DNA from: Spirochaetales bacterium
Lineage (GTDB): Bacteria; Spirochaetota; Spirochaetia; ARS1246
Direction: 5' to 3'
DNA length: 5,328 bases
Assembly (NCBI GenBank): GCA_016930115.1
Contig: JAFGHN010000232.1
Coordinates: forward strand, 1-5,328
Shown: piece after piece, positions 1 through 5,328 of the stretch
How the letters are laid out: each line of letters begins with the position of its first letter
Position numbering within the stretch: the first letter of the stretch is position 1
Notes under the pieces: generated by a model
Database searches by the model: none
Told to the model about the DNA's origin: nothing
The model's input: the letters and a program-made list of their open reading frames with translations, nothing else
Translations under genes and position numbers: made by a program

Positions 1-2471
1 AACATCCAGGCGTTTTCCGCGGGCTCGGCGGTATCAAACGCGAGAAAGACGTGGCCGGGGGATGTCATGATAGCGGTCGAAACGCCGGAGGATTCGAGAA
101 GAGAGGCGAGCAGCGCGGTTGAGTCGTCACAATCTCCCGCCCTGATATGGAGCGTGGTCCGCGGAAATCGTACGGTATCGATCACCTCGGCCTTGCCGAG
201 AATGCGTGAAAAGGGTGAATCGGGATCTTCAATGTACTCGATCCGATAGGTACCAAGCGCATCGCAGATTTTTGCCGCTCGCACCATCTTGGGCGGCAGA
301 CCCTGATACTCGGCGTCGACGCTGCTCAACACCCTGTGAGCAAAGGACGAGACGACGCCTTCATTCGGCATGATAAACGACGCGAGTTTTGCCGATTCAT
401 CCCAGGTGAGCGCGGTGTTTCTGTAGAGCGTCACCGTCACCGTTTTTGACACGGCCTGTTCTTCTCCATTCGATACATACCGGCCCTCCACGGCGGCCTG
501 AATCGGCAGGTCTTCCTGGAGGCCCAAGACTTCACCGTTAAACAGCGCAAAAAGCGGTACGGCAATCTGTTCGTCGTTTTCCAGGGACTCGACAGGCCCG
601 CTCGACGCCGGAAAATCCATATATTTTCTGATGTACAACGATATTTCCAGATCGCGGATCGGCCCCCCCGTAGTGTTCTTGACCACGGCGGTTCCCACCG
701 GCCGGGTGCGGTAGGAAAGCATCGATGACGGGAAGAGATTGTCCATGTCGACTTCCACGATACGCGCCGGTTTTTGCGGTGTGGCAGGGGTTGTGCTGCG
801 CAGCTGATAAGTCCGCATGAGGTCCTCCATCGCTTTCCTTGCCTCATCGTCGTCGGGCGCGAGCATGAGGATCTGCTCATAGACCCTCAAGGTGCTCATG
901 TACTGCATCTGTGCCGAGGCAGGTCCGAGCCGGTCCAAGAGCGCGAGGGTCCGTTCGGTTTCGGCCGCCGCCTGCAGCTTGAGCACTTCGGTTTGGAGCT
1001 GCGAGAGATGAGCCGCCGCATCATTGTCGTAGGGATCTACCGTCAGGACTTCCTTCCAGGCTGCAATCGCGAGCTCAATTGCGCCGCGTTGCGCGTAAAG
1101 CTCAGCCTTATTCCGCAAGACCTCCGCATTCCTGGGGTTTCTTACTACTGTCTCGTTGAGCGCAAGAATCTCCGCATCATCCACCGTGCTCATTATGCCG
1201 TGCGTCGAGCTCCAGTCTGTGTCGAGAAACCTGAAGATGCGCCTGCCGTAGAAATCGACGATGTAGAGGTAGCCCCGGGCGGGGTCAAAGGTTATCGCCA
1301 TGTTGTTGGGCAAGCTTTCGGGTTGCGGCAGGGCGAGCTCGTTCATCTTCCAGATCAGTATCCCCTCTCTTGAGTATTTCCTCAGCTCGAAGCCGCCGGC
1401 GCCTTGCACGAAAAGCAGGAAATTACCGTCAGGAAAAACAAGCGCATTCATCGGCATGAGGTAATCCGTTGCGGTGGTTATGGGCGTGATGGCGTCCAGA
1501 AGCACCCCGTCCTTTGTGTGTATTTTGAAACGTCTTTCCGTTACATCCCAGGACCAGATGTTTCCTTCCGGCCCGCTGCCGAGAAAATAGACGTAGGAGG
1601 AGGGGCTGGTTTTCAAATTGAGCTTGCGGCGGCCTTCGCTGTCGATGGCGTAGGTCTCCTGGCTCGTCATATCGAAGGCGACGATTGTACCGTCATGCAG
1701 TACGGCGAACGGTCCAAATACATCCATCCCCAGATTGATCGGCTCAAATATGTCCGACCCGTCGACAAGCCGTTGCACCTGTCTTCCCATCGAAGGCCTC
1801 AAATACATGGTGTCCGCCGGAGTCAGATACACCCCGCCGGCAAAGGTGTAATTACCCCTTTCCATCAGCTCCCGGCCGATGGTGCGGACAACGTGCATCT
1901 CAGAATCGAGCTCCGTTACAAAACCGCCAAAGGCCAGAAGCAAATTCCCGTTACCTTTTACCGCGGCGGACAAAGCGGCGGTTGAGCTGACCTGGACGGG
2001 CGCCAGCCCGGGAACCGAAGAAAGCAATACGTCAGTGGGAAGCACATCGAGTATTTTGGGAGGATCGCGCCGGCGTCCGGCAAACCCGTCGGTATAGGTA
2101 TTCCACAGAGACGCAAAAATGTTTGCGATAAATCCGATGCTTTCCTCCCTGAACACGCCGAGAAAAGACATCGATTGCTCCACGCCGTTCTTTTCTATCT
2201 CGAATACACCGGCCGCATCGTTATCGAGGGATGCGACAATCTCCAGGTTGTAGTCGGACCGCCCGGCGCTCTTGCCGTATTGGACGTTGAAGTACGCGCC
2301 GTACCGGCGGTTTGCAAGGACGGCCGCGCGGGTCAGCACATCCTCAACCATCCTTCTGTTTTCGGGAGTATCCGGGGCAATGAGCGGAGGCGCCACATGG
2401 ATCATATCCAACGGGGCGGCTTGAAAAATCACAGCAAGCGCCAACAGCACCAGGAACAACGGCTTTTTCAT
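1..2471 (-). CDS. Secreted beta-propeller / TPR / transglutaminase-like protein (C-terminus beyond window)
   Basis: An uninterrupted reading frame runs from ATG at 2471 to the left edge (823 codons, no stop). Residues 1-20 form a signal peptide (MKK, then a Leu/Val/Ala-rich core, likely cut after FQA) with no lipobox Cys, so the protein should act in the periplasm or outside the cell. Residues about 120-425 hold repeated beta-strand units of NHL/propeller type, the clearest near 390-418 (AITFDPARGYLYIVDFYGR). Residues about 430-558 are helical with TPR-like units (AELYAQRGAIELAIAAWKEV). Residues about 568-690 look like a beta-sandwich. From about 725 comes a transglutaminase-like region with RAGDCDDSTALLASLL (Cys781) and GHVFLAFDT (His807), matching the Cys-His of bacterial transglutaminase-like cysteine hydrolases. 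The third catalytic acid would lie past the edge. The start is supported by AGGAG six bases upstream and a strong promoter. Substrate unknown; peptidase, amidase or transamidase activity are all possible. Domain limits are by eye. Confidence 0.88.
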   Translation of the reverse strand, partial: MKKPLFLVLLALAVIFQAAPLDMIHVAPPLIAPDTPENRRMVEDVLTRAAVLANRRYGAYFNVQYGKSAGRSDYNLEIVASLDNDAAGVFEIEKNGVEQSMSFLGVFREESIGFIANIFASLWNTYTDGFAGRRRDPPKILDVLPTDVLLSSVPGLAPVQVSSTAALSAAVKGNGNLLLAFGGFVTELDSEMHVVRTIGRELMERGNYTFAGGVYLTPADTMYLRPSMGRQVQRLVDGSDIFEPINLGMDVFGPFAVLHDGTIVAFDMTSQETYAIDSEGRRKLNLKTSPSSYVYFLGSGPEGNIWSWDVTERRFKIHTKDGVLLDAITPITTATDYLMPMNALVFPDGNFLLFVQGAGGFELRKYSREGILIWKMNELALPQPESLPNNMAITFDPARGYLYIVDFYGRRIFRFLDTDWSSTHGIMSTVDDAEILALNETVVRNPRNAEVLRNKAELYAQRGAIELAIAAWKEVLTVDPYDNDAAAHLSQLQTEVLKLQAAAETERTLALLDRLGPASAQMQYMSTLRVYEQILMLAPDDDEARKAMEDLMRTYQLRSTTPATPQKPARIVEVDMDNLFPSSMLSYRTRPVGTAVVKNTTGGPIRDLEISLYIRKYMDFPASSGPVESLENDEQIAVPLFALFNGEVLGLQEDLPIQAAVEGRYVSNGEEQAVSKTVTVTLYRNTALTWDESAKLASFIMPNEGVVSSFAHRVLSSVDAEYQGLPPKMVRAAKICDALGTYRIEYIEDPDSPFSRILGKAEVIDTVRFPRTTLHIRAGDCDDSTALLASLLESSGVSTAIMTSPGHVFLAFDTAEPAENAWM

Positions 2472-2476
2472 CGGTT

Positions 2477-2482
2477 TCTCCT
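2477..2482 (-). promoter_or_regulatory. Ribosome binding site of the propeller/transglutaminase gene
   Basis: On the minus strand AGGAGA lies six bases before the ATG at 2471 (counted from AGGAG). It fixes the start, which is also the point where the signal-peptide sequence begins. Confidence 0.8.
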
Positions 2483-2543
2483 GCGTCTATCCGTATCGCG
2501 GCAGCGTGGGTGCATCATCGTGGGGTGGTGAGCTTCACCGGCA

Positions 2544-2572
2544 ATTATACAGCTCCGCCTATCAAAAGCCAA
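2544..2572 (-). promoter_or_regulatory. Sigma70-type promoter of the propeller/transglutaminase gene
   Basis: Reading the minus strand, TTGGCT (2572-2567) is followed after exactly 17 bases by a perfect TATAAT (2549-2544). Transcription would start near 2537 and give a leader of about 65 bases that contains the AGGAG site. The match to the housekeeping consensus is good at both boxes. No clear operator palindrome overlaps it, so basal expression may be constitutive. Confidence 0.72.
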
Positions 2573-2608
2573 CTTGAGCGGCGGCACGCGCGTCAACACT
2601 TGGTCCGC

Positions 2609-2668
2609 GGCGCATGTGTCAGCCCGCGGCCGGCGGCGCACGTGTCAGCCCGCGGCCGGCGGCGCACG
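2609..2668. repeat. 26-bp GC-rich tandem repeat, about 2.3 copies
   Basis: Copy 1 is 2609-2634 and copy 2 is 2635-2660, both starting GGCGCA and ending GCCCGCGGCCGGC. They differ at a single base (T at 2615, C at 2641). A third copy begins at 2661 and matches for eight bases. Each unit contains the palindrome CCGCGG. The repeat sits between the two divergent promoters. It could be a minisatellite made by slippage or a pair of protein-binding sites; the sequence does not decide. Confidence 0.85.
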
Positions 2669-2678
2669 CCGTCGGGCC

Positions 2679-2708
2679 TTGATGAAGAATTGATATACCA
2701 ACTATAGT
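2679..2708 (+). promoter_or_regulatory. Candidate promoter of the LarA-like gene
   Basis: TTGATG (2679-2684) and TATAGT (2703-2708) are 18 bases apart, each matching four to five of six consensus positions. They lie in the only AT-rich patch upstream of the gene. Transcription would begin near 2715 and give a leader of about 100 bases. An alternative minus-10 is TATACC at 2694-2699. Confidence 0.4.
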
Positions 2709-2801
2709 CAGGGATGGTTTCCGCCCTGCGGGTTGCCGGAACGGCGGGCAGCAGGGCAAGCACCGGCACCGGCCGGTCAAGGATGGCACCTGTCAACGGA
2801 C

Positions 2802-2806
2802 GGAGG
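2802..2806 (+). promoter_or_regulatory. Ribosome binding site deciding the LarA-like start
   Basis: GGAGG lies seven bases before ATG 2814. The frame could be extended upstream to a TTG at 2733, but that codon has no good ribosome site and the added 27 residues (Pro/Ala/Gly-rich) resemble no part of the family. ATG 2814 is therefore preferred. Confidence 0.8.
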
Positions 2807-2813
2807 ATTTGAA

Positions 2814-4082
2814 ATGAGCGTCGTTTCTTCACTACTCGCGGATGTTCCGCTTCCCAAAGTATGTCCTGTGCGGCAGAAATTCGACGTGACGGCTATAGAC
2901 GATCCGGCGCGCGAATGCCGGTTGAAACTGGAAGAGAAGGGTGTTCTCGACAATGTGGAAAAAGGGATGACCGTGGCCGTCACCGTGGGGAGTCGAGGTA
3001 TTGAAAACCTGCCGCTTTTCGTGAAGTGCACGGTGGAGGCGATCAAGTCCCGGGGCGGCAAACCCTTCCTCTTTCCGGCAATGGGAAGCCATGGTGGCGC
3101 TACCGCCGAGGGCCAAAGGCTGATGCTCGAAGGCATGGGTGTGACCGAAGCCTCTGCCGGAGCGCCGATCCGGTCAACCATGGAAGTGGTCAAGATCGGC
3201 ACGTCATCCGTCGGTCTTCCCGTCCATCTCGATAGATACGCAAGCGAGGCAGACGGCATCGTGGTCATCAACCGGGTCAAGCCGCATGTTTCCTTCCGTG
3301 GCCGCTATGAGAGCGGCATTATGAAAATGCTCGCCATCGGCGCCGGCAAACAGAAAGGCGCCGAAACCTGCCATGACGCGGGGTTCGGGTCGATGGCTGA
3401 GAACATCGAATCGATCGGCCGGGCATTCCTGGCAAACGCGAACGTTCTTTGGGCTTTGGCGCTCCTGGAAAACTCAAAACATAAGACAAGCAGGATCGAG
3501 GTATTGCGGGCCGATGAGATAGCCGGTAAAGAGCCGGCGCTCCAGGAGGAAGCGAAACGGCTTTCGGCGAAGTTGTACTTCGATCAACTCGATGTGCTGA
3601 TTATCGACGAAATCGGCAAAGACATCGGCGGGACCGGCCTCGATACCAATGTGGTCGGCAGGTACACCACGCCTTACATCACCGGTGGGCCGGACATAAC
3701 GAGGATCGCCACTTTGGACTTGACGGAAAGGTCCCACGGCAACGCCAACGGCGTCGGAATCGTTGATTTCACCACCCGCAGGCTCTTTGATAAGATGGAT
3801 TTTGAGCAAACCTACCCCAACTCCCTCACTTCCACGGTGCCTGCGACGGTCAAACTGCCGATGGTATTGCACAACGACAGGGAGGCGATCCAGGCGGCGA
3901 TCAAGACTTGCAATATCGCGGATAAGAAGGCTGTCCGTCTCGTCAGATGCAAGAACACGAATTCACTTGAACGGATATTCGTCTCCGAAGCGCTTCTGGA
4001 CGAAGTCAGCGCAAGCGGCAATCTGGAAATCGACGGTACTCCCACCGCAATGCAGTTCAACGCCGAGGGAAATCTATTCTAA
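2814..4082 (+). CDS. LarA-like (DUF2088) protein, probable nickel-pincer-cofactor isomerase
   Basis: This complete cytoplasmic protein of 422 residues has no signal peptide or membrane segment. It belongs to the lactate racemase superfamily, whose founder LarA uses a nickel-pincer nucleotide to move a hydride on a 2-hydroxyacid. Visible conserved blocks are VGSRGI (Arg61), AMGSHGGATAEGQ (His93), NRVKPHVSFRG (His158), ESGIMKM (Lys171), GAETCHDAG (His187) and DEIGKDIGGTGLDTN (Lys269). By eye, Arg61, His93, His158, Lys171 and His187 fall at spacings close to Arg75, His108, His174, Lys184 and His200 of Lactobacillus plantarum LarA (numbers from memory). Lys184 carries the cofactor and His200 binds nickel there. 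The blocks fit the divergent subgroup that NCBI, as I recall, calls nickel-pincer isomerase group 22, so the substrate need not be lactate and larA is not assigned. No larB, larC or larE gene lies alongside. It is probably monocistronic, with a hairpin terminator 30 bases after the stop. Confidence 0.88.
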   Translation: MSVVSSLLADVPLPKVCPVRQKFDVTAIDDPARECRLKLEEKGVLDNVEKGMTVAVTVGSRGIENLPLFVKCTVEAIKSRGGKPFLFPAMGSHGGATAEGQRLMLEGMGVTEASAGAPIRSTMEVVKIGTSSVGLPVHLDRYASEADGIVVINRVKPHVSFRGRYESGIMKMLAIGAGKQKGAETCHDAGFGSMAENIESIGRAFLANANVLWALALLENSKHKTSRIEVLRADEIAGKEPALQEEAKRLSAKLYFDQLDVLIIDEIGKDIGGTGLDTNVVGRYTTPYITGGPDITRIATLDLTERSHGNANGVGIVDFTTRRLFDKMDFEQTYPNSLTSTVPATVKLPMVLHNDREAIQAAIKTCNIADKKAVRLVRCKNTNSLERIFVSEALLDEVSASGNLEIDGTPTAMQFNAEGNLF

Positions 4083-4112
4083 CAGGCTGCCAATAGCGGC
4101 GAGCCGCCTACG

Positions 4113-4141
4113 CGCCCGCGGTCGCACGACGGCCGCCGGCG
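4113..4141. terminator. GC-rich hairpin between convergent genes
   Basis: The arms 4113-4124 and 4130-4141 pair over 12 positions with one C/C mismatch and one G/T wobble, around the five-base loop CACGA. The hairpin fills the 62-base gap between the stop codons of the LarA-like and barrel-like genes, so it could end transcription from both sides. Neither strand has a proper U-tract (only TCTCT follows on the plus strand), so it may act as a pause, a Rho-assisted end or a 3' mRNA stabiliser. Confidence 0.55.
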
Positions 4142-4144
4142 TCT

Positions 4145-4681
4145 CTACAGGGGAAAACGCACTCCAAGGCTGAGATCCGGCCACAACCCCAAGGGAAAGC
4201 TCACCTTCCTCTGGGCGAAACTCTCTCCGTCCCAAAAAAACGGCACACCGCCGCCGACCCTCAGGAATGCGTCAAGGCGATCGGCTACGTGGTAACCTCC
4301 CTCCACGGAGACGCCGAAAGCGATCTCGCCCTCGGCAGGCTTGATGAAGATGAGCCGCGCGTCGGGGACCCCCACGCGCGCACTGAGTTGGAACCTGTTA
4401 TCCGGCGGGAAAAAATAAAAAACGACGAACGTGTCCGCAGTCAGCAGAAACGTTCCCTGGAGGCTGAACAGCGAGGACCCGATATCCGCCGAAAACCCCA
4501 CTGAGGTGAACGGGCGGTACTCGACGCCGAGCCGCAGACCGAGGTCCCAGGTGACGGTAATTGTTATTTTCAAGGGATGAAAATCGTTGCTCTGCGCATG
4601 AGCGCCGGCTCCGGTACAAAACAATATCAAGAGCATACAGAGAAAGGCGACTGTTCTTTTGTTTTGACCATGACTTTTCAT
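4145..4681 (-). CDS. Small exported outer-membrane beta-barrel-like protein, function unknown
   Basis: This complete gene encodes 178 residues from the ATG at 4681. A second ATG lies directly upstream at 4684. GAGGAG (4694-4689) is seven bases from 4681 but only four from 4684, so 4681 is preferred. Residues 1-29 are a typical signal peptide: basic NKR, then a hydrophobic core, then AHA before Gln30. Cys22 is not in a lipobox context (preceded by Phe), so it is not an obvious lipoprotein. The mature 149 residues are alternating polar/hydrophobic strands with Gly and aromatic residues (ITITVTWDLGLRLGVEYRPF, SVEGGYHVADRLDAFLRVGG), as in small eight-strand barrels. The C-terminus, LSLGVRFPL, resembles a strand ending in an assembly signal but lacks the usual final Phe. 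I recognise no named family. It may be structural, a porin-like protein or a surface protein; the cell location is inferred. Confidence 0.75.
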   Translation of the reverse strand: MKSHGQNKRTVAFLCMLLILFCTGAGAHAQSNDFHPLKITITVTWDLGLRLGVEYRPFTSVGFSADIGSSLFSLQGTFLLTADTFVVFYFFPPDNRFQLSARVGVPDARLIFIKPAEGEIAFGVSVEGGYHVADRLDAFLRVGGGVPFFWDGESFAQRKVSFPLGLWPDLSLGVRFPL

Positions 4682-4710
4682 CATCTGTCTCCTCTACTGC
4701 TTGATCCGGC

Positions 4711-4728
4711 GCTGCCGCCGACGGCAGC
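4711..4728. repeat. Perfect 7-bp-stem hairpin upstream of the barrel-like gene
   Basis: GCTGCCG (4711-4717) and CGGCAGC (4722-4728) pair perfectly around a four-base CCGA loop. It lies 30 bases upstream of the minus-strand start, within the probable mRNA leader. No T-run follows on either strand at a distance typical of a terminator. Confidence 0.6.
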
Positions 4729-4734
4729 ACGGCG

Positions 4735-4750
4735 ACCGGGAGCTCCCGGT
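4735..4750. promoter_or_regulatory. Perfect 16-bp palindrome, candidate operator
   Basis: ACCGGGAGCTCCCGGT reads identically on both strands with no spacer. It sits in the short divergent region, 54 bases upstream of the barrel-like start and 72 bases upstream of the dehydrogenase start. A gapless palindrome of this length suits binding by a dimeric regulator better than an RNA hairpin, which would need a loop. No regulator gene is in the window. Confidence 0.45.
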
Positions 4751-4800
4751 GGTCTTACCTGCATTGCATCACGGCCCGGCTCAAAAGCAACTCCTTCTGG

Positions 4801-4816
4801 TAAATATGATATAGTT
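4801..4816. promoter_or_regulatory. AT-rich core, probable divergent promoter region
   Basis: This is the only AT-rich stretch between the barrel-like and dehydrogenase genes. On the plus strand TATGAT (4805-4810) and TATAGT (4810-4815) are minus-10-like but have no convincing minus-35. On the minus strand CATATT (4808-4803) lies 17 bases after TTGCAC (4831-4826), a weak pair that could serve the barrel-like gene. If so, the two minus-10 elements overlap. Confidence 0.35.
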
Positions 4817-4831
4817 GCACCATGCGTGCAA
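4815..4831. promoter_or_regulatory. Inverted repeat enclosing the dehydrogenase start codon
   Basis: TTGCAC (4815-4820) and GTGCAA (4826-4831) are perfect 6-bp inverted arms with a five-base CATGC spacer. The spacer contains the ATG at 4822. It could be an operator that overlaps the promoter and start, or an mRNA hairpin that presents the start codon in its loop. Confidence 0.45.
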
Positions 4832-5328
4832 TGGTGCTCGAGAAACCGGGAGAACTGTCGCGCTCGTCGCTTCACATGAGAGACATACCGGTGCCTGAAC
4901 CGGAAGAAGACGAAGTGCTCCTCCGGGTTCTCTCCTGCGGTATCTGCCACACGGACCTCCACACCATCGAAGGGGAGATCAATCCTCCGTCCCTGCCGAT
5001 TGTACCGGGCCACCAGGCGGTAGGCGAGATAGTAAAAACTGGAAGCAAGGTACAACGTACGGTTATGGGAACAAGAGTAGGCACTACCTGGGTGAGAAGG
5101 GCGTGCGGAAGGTGCAGGTTCTGCCGTGATGGAAAGGAGAACCTCTGCGAATCGATCGAGTTCAACGGGTTCCACAAGGACGGGGGATACGCCGAGTACA
5201 TGACGGCGCCTTATGATTACGTCTACCCGCTTCCCGAAGCGTTCGACGACGCGAGCGCCGCGCCGCTTCTGTGCGCCGGAATTATCGGCTACCGTTCGCT
5301 CCGCCTCTCTGAGCTGGAAGCGGGGAAA
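4822..5328 (+). CDS. Zinc-dependent alcohol dehydrogenase, N-terminal part (cut by right edge)
   Basis: The frame is open from ATG 4822 to the window edge (169 codons) and encodes the GroES-like catalytic domain of a medium-chain dehydrogenase, a cytoplasmic NAD(P)-dependent alcohol/aldehyde oxidoreductase. The catalytic zinc ligands are visible as Cys42 (CGICHTDLH), His64 (PGHQ) and Cys151 (APLLCAG). The structural zinc ligands are Cys95, Cys98, Cys101 and Cys109 (ACGRCRFC to ENLC). GHQ replaces the commoner GHE. With DGGYAEY and LLCAGIIGYRSL this suits the zinc-binding alcohol dehydrogenase subfamily that, from memory, TIGR02822 describes. The Rossmann cofactor domain lies beyond the edge, so NAD versus NADP preference cannot be read. 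Start choice: the protein begins MRAMVLEKPG, typical for the family, but no Shine-Dalgarno sequence precedes it, unlike the other three genes. Met4 (4831) and Met19 (4876) are less likely alternatives. The natural substrate is unknown. Confidence 0.92.
   Translation, partial: MRAMVLEKPGELSRSSLHMRDIPVPEPEEDEVLLRVLSCGICHTDLHTIEGEINPPSLPIVPGHQAVGEIVKTGSKVQRTVMGTRVGTTWVRRACGRCRFCRDGKENLCESIEFNGFHKDGGYAEYMTAPYDYVYPLPEAFDDASAAPLLCAGIIGYRSLRLSELEAGK

Larger units (their letters stand above)
2472..2813. other. Divergent intergenic region between the transglutaminase-like and LarA-like genes
   Basis: This 342-base gap separates two divergently transcribed genes. It holds the minus-strand promoter and ribosome site on its left, a 26-bp tandem repeat in the middle, and a weaker plus-strand promoter candidate plus a GGAGG site on its right. 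Short open frames cross it on both strands, but they lack ribosome sites and recognisable protein features. I see no RNA gene or riboswitch fold. Confidence 0.7.

Noticed and set aside
774..1985. Long open frames on the plus strand (774-1373 and 1404-1985)
   Set aside because: They run antisense to the transglutaminase-like gene, whose frame is intact and has clear domains. Their translations are rich in His, Arg and Gly with no family features and no ribosome sites, as expected of shadow frames in GC-rich DNA.
2609..2668. CRISPR-like array
   Set aside because: The copies are directly adjacent with no spacers and number only about 2.3, so this is a simple tandem repeat.
2510..2707. Small plus-strand frame (65 codons) across the tandem repeat
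   Set aside because: It starts antisense within the leader of the left gene, has no ribosome site and encodes low-complexity Arg/Ala-rich sequence made by the GC-rich repeat.
2733..2813. 27-residue N-terminal extension of the LarA-like protein from TTG 2733
   Set aside because: No good ribosome site precedes the TTG, the residues do not resemble the family, and GGAGG is well placed for ATG 2814.
4681..5175. Minus-strand frame of 164 codons opposite the alcohol dehydrogenase
   Set aside because: It lies antisense to a dehydrogenase with all its zinc ligands in place, so it is a shadow frame.
2814..5328. A hydroxyacid/alcohol pathway operon made of the LarA-like and dehydrogenase genes
   Set aside because: A convergent barrel-like gene and a terminator-like hairpin lie between them, and each has its own upstream region, so no co-transcription can be claimed.

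Overview
The window looks like chromosomal DNA from a Gram-negative bacterium of moderately high G+C content. Two genes encode exported proteins with clear signal peptides, one of them a small outer-membrane-barrel-like protein. Shine-Dalgarno sequences are strong at three of the four genes. The combination of a secreted propeller/TPR/transglutaminase protein, a lactate-racemase-superfamily protein and a Zn-alcohol dehydrogenase would fit an anaerobe such as a spirochaete or a deltaproteobacterium-like lineage. That placement is a low-confidence inference, because no rRNA or other phylogenetic marker is present. I see no mobile element, CRISPR array, tRNA or rRNA.

Layout. (1) 1-2471, minus strand: the first 823 codons of a large secreted protein, cut by the left edge. 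It has a signal peptide, a beta-propeller-like region, TPRs, a beta-sandwich-like region and the start of a transglutaminase-like cysteine-hydrolase domain. No in-frame stop interrupts it. (2) 2472-2813: a divergent intergenic region with a very good sigma70-type promoter for the left gene, a 26-bp GC-rich tandem repeat and a weaker promoter candidate for the right gene. (3) 2814-4082, plus strand: a complete LarA-like (DUF2088) protein of 422 residues. Its conserved His/Lys spacing matches the nickel-pincer-nucleotide site of lactate racemase. (4) 4083-4144: a short convergent gap filled by a strong GC-rich hairpin. (5) 4145-4681, minus strand: a small exported beta-barrel-like protein of unknown function. 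(6) 4682-4821: a divergent regulatory region with a 7-bp-stem hairpin, a perfect 16-bp palindrome, an AT-rich core and an inverted repeat that surrounds the start codon of the next gene. (7) 4822-5328, plus strand: the first 169 codons of a zinc-dependent alcohol dehydrogenase, cut by the right edge.

The four genes alternate in orientation (minus, plus, minus, plus), so each is probably transcribed alone and shared function cannot be read from operon structure. The LarA-like isomerase and the alcohol dehydrogenase could both act on small hydroxy compounds, but nothing here links them directly. The points most worth a second look are the domain combination of the left protein, the LarA-like enzyme without cofactor-synthesis neighbours, and the palindrome-rich control region around the apparently leaderless dehydrogenase start.
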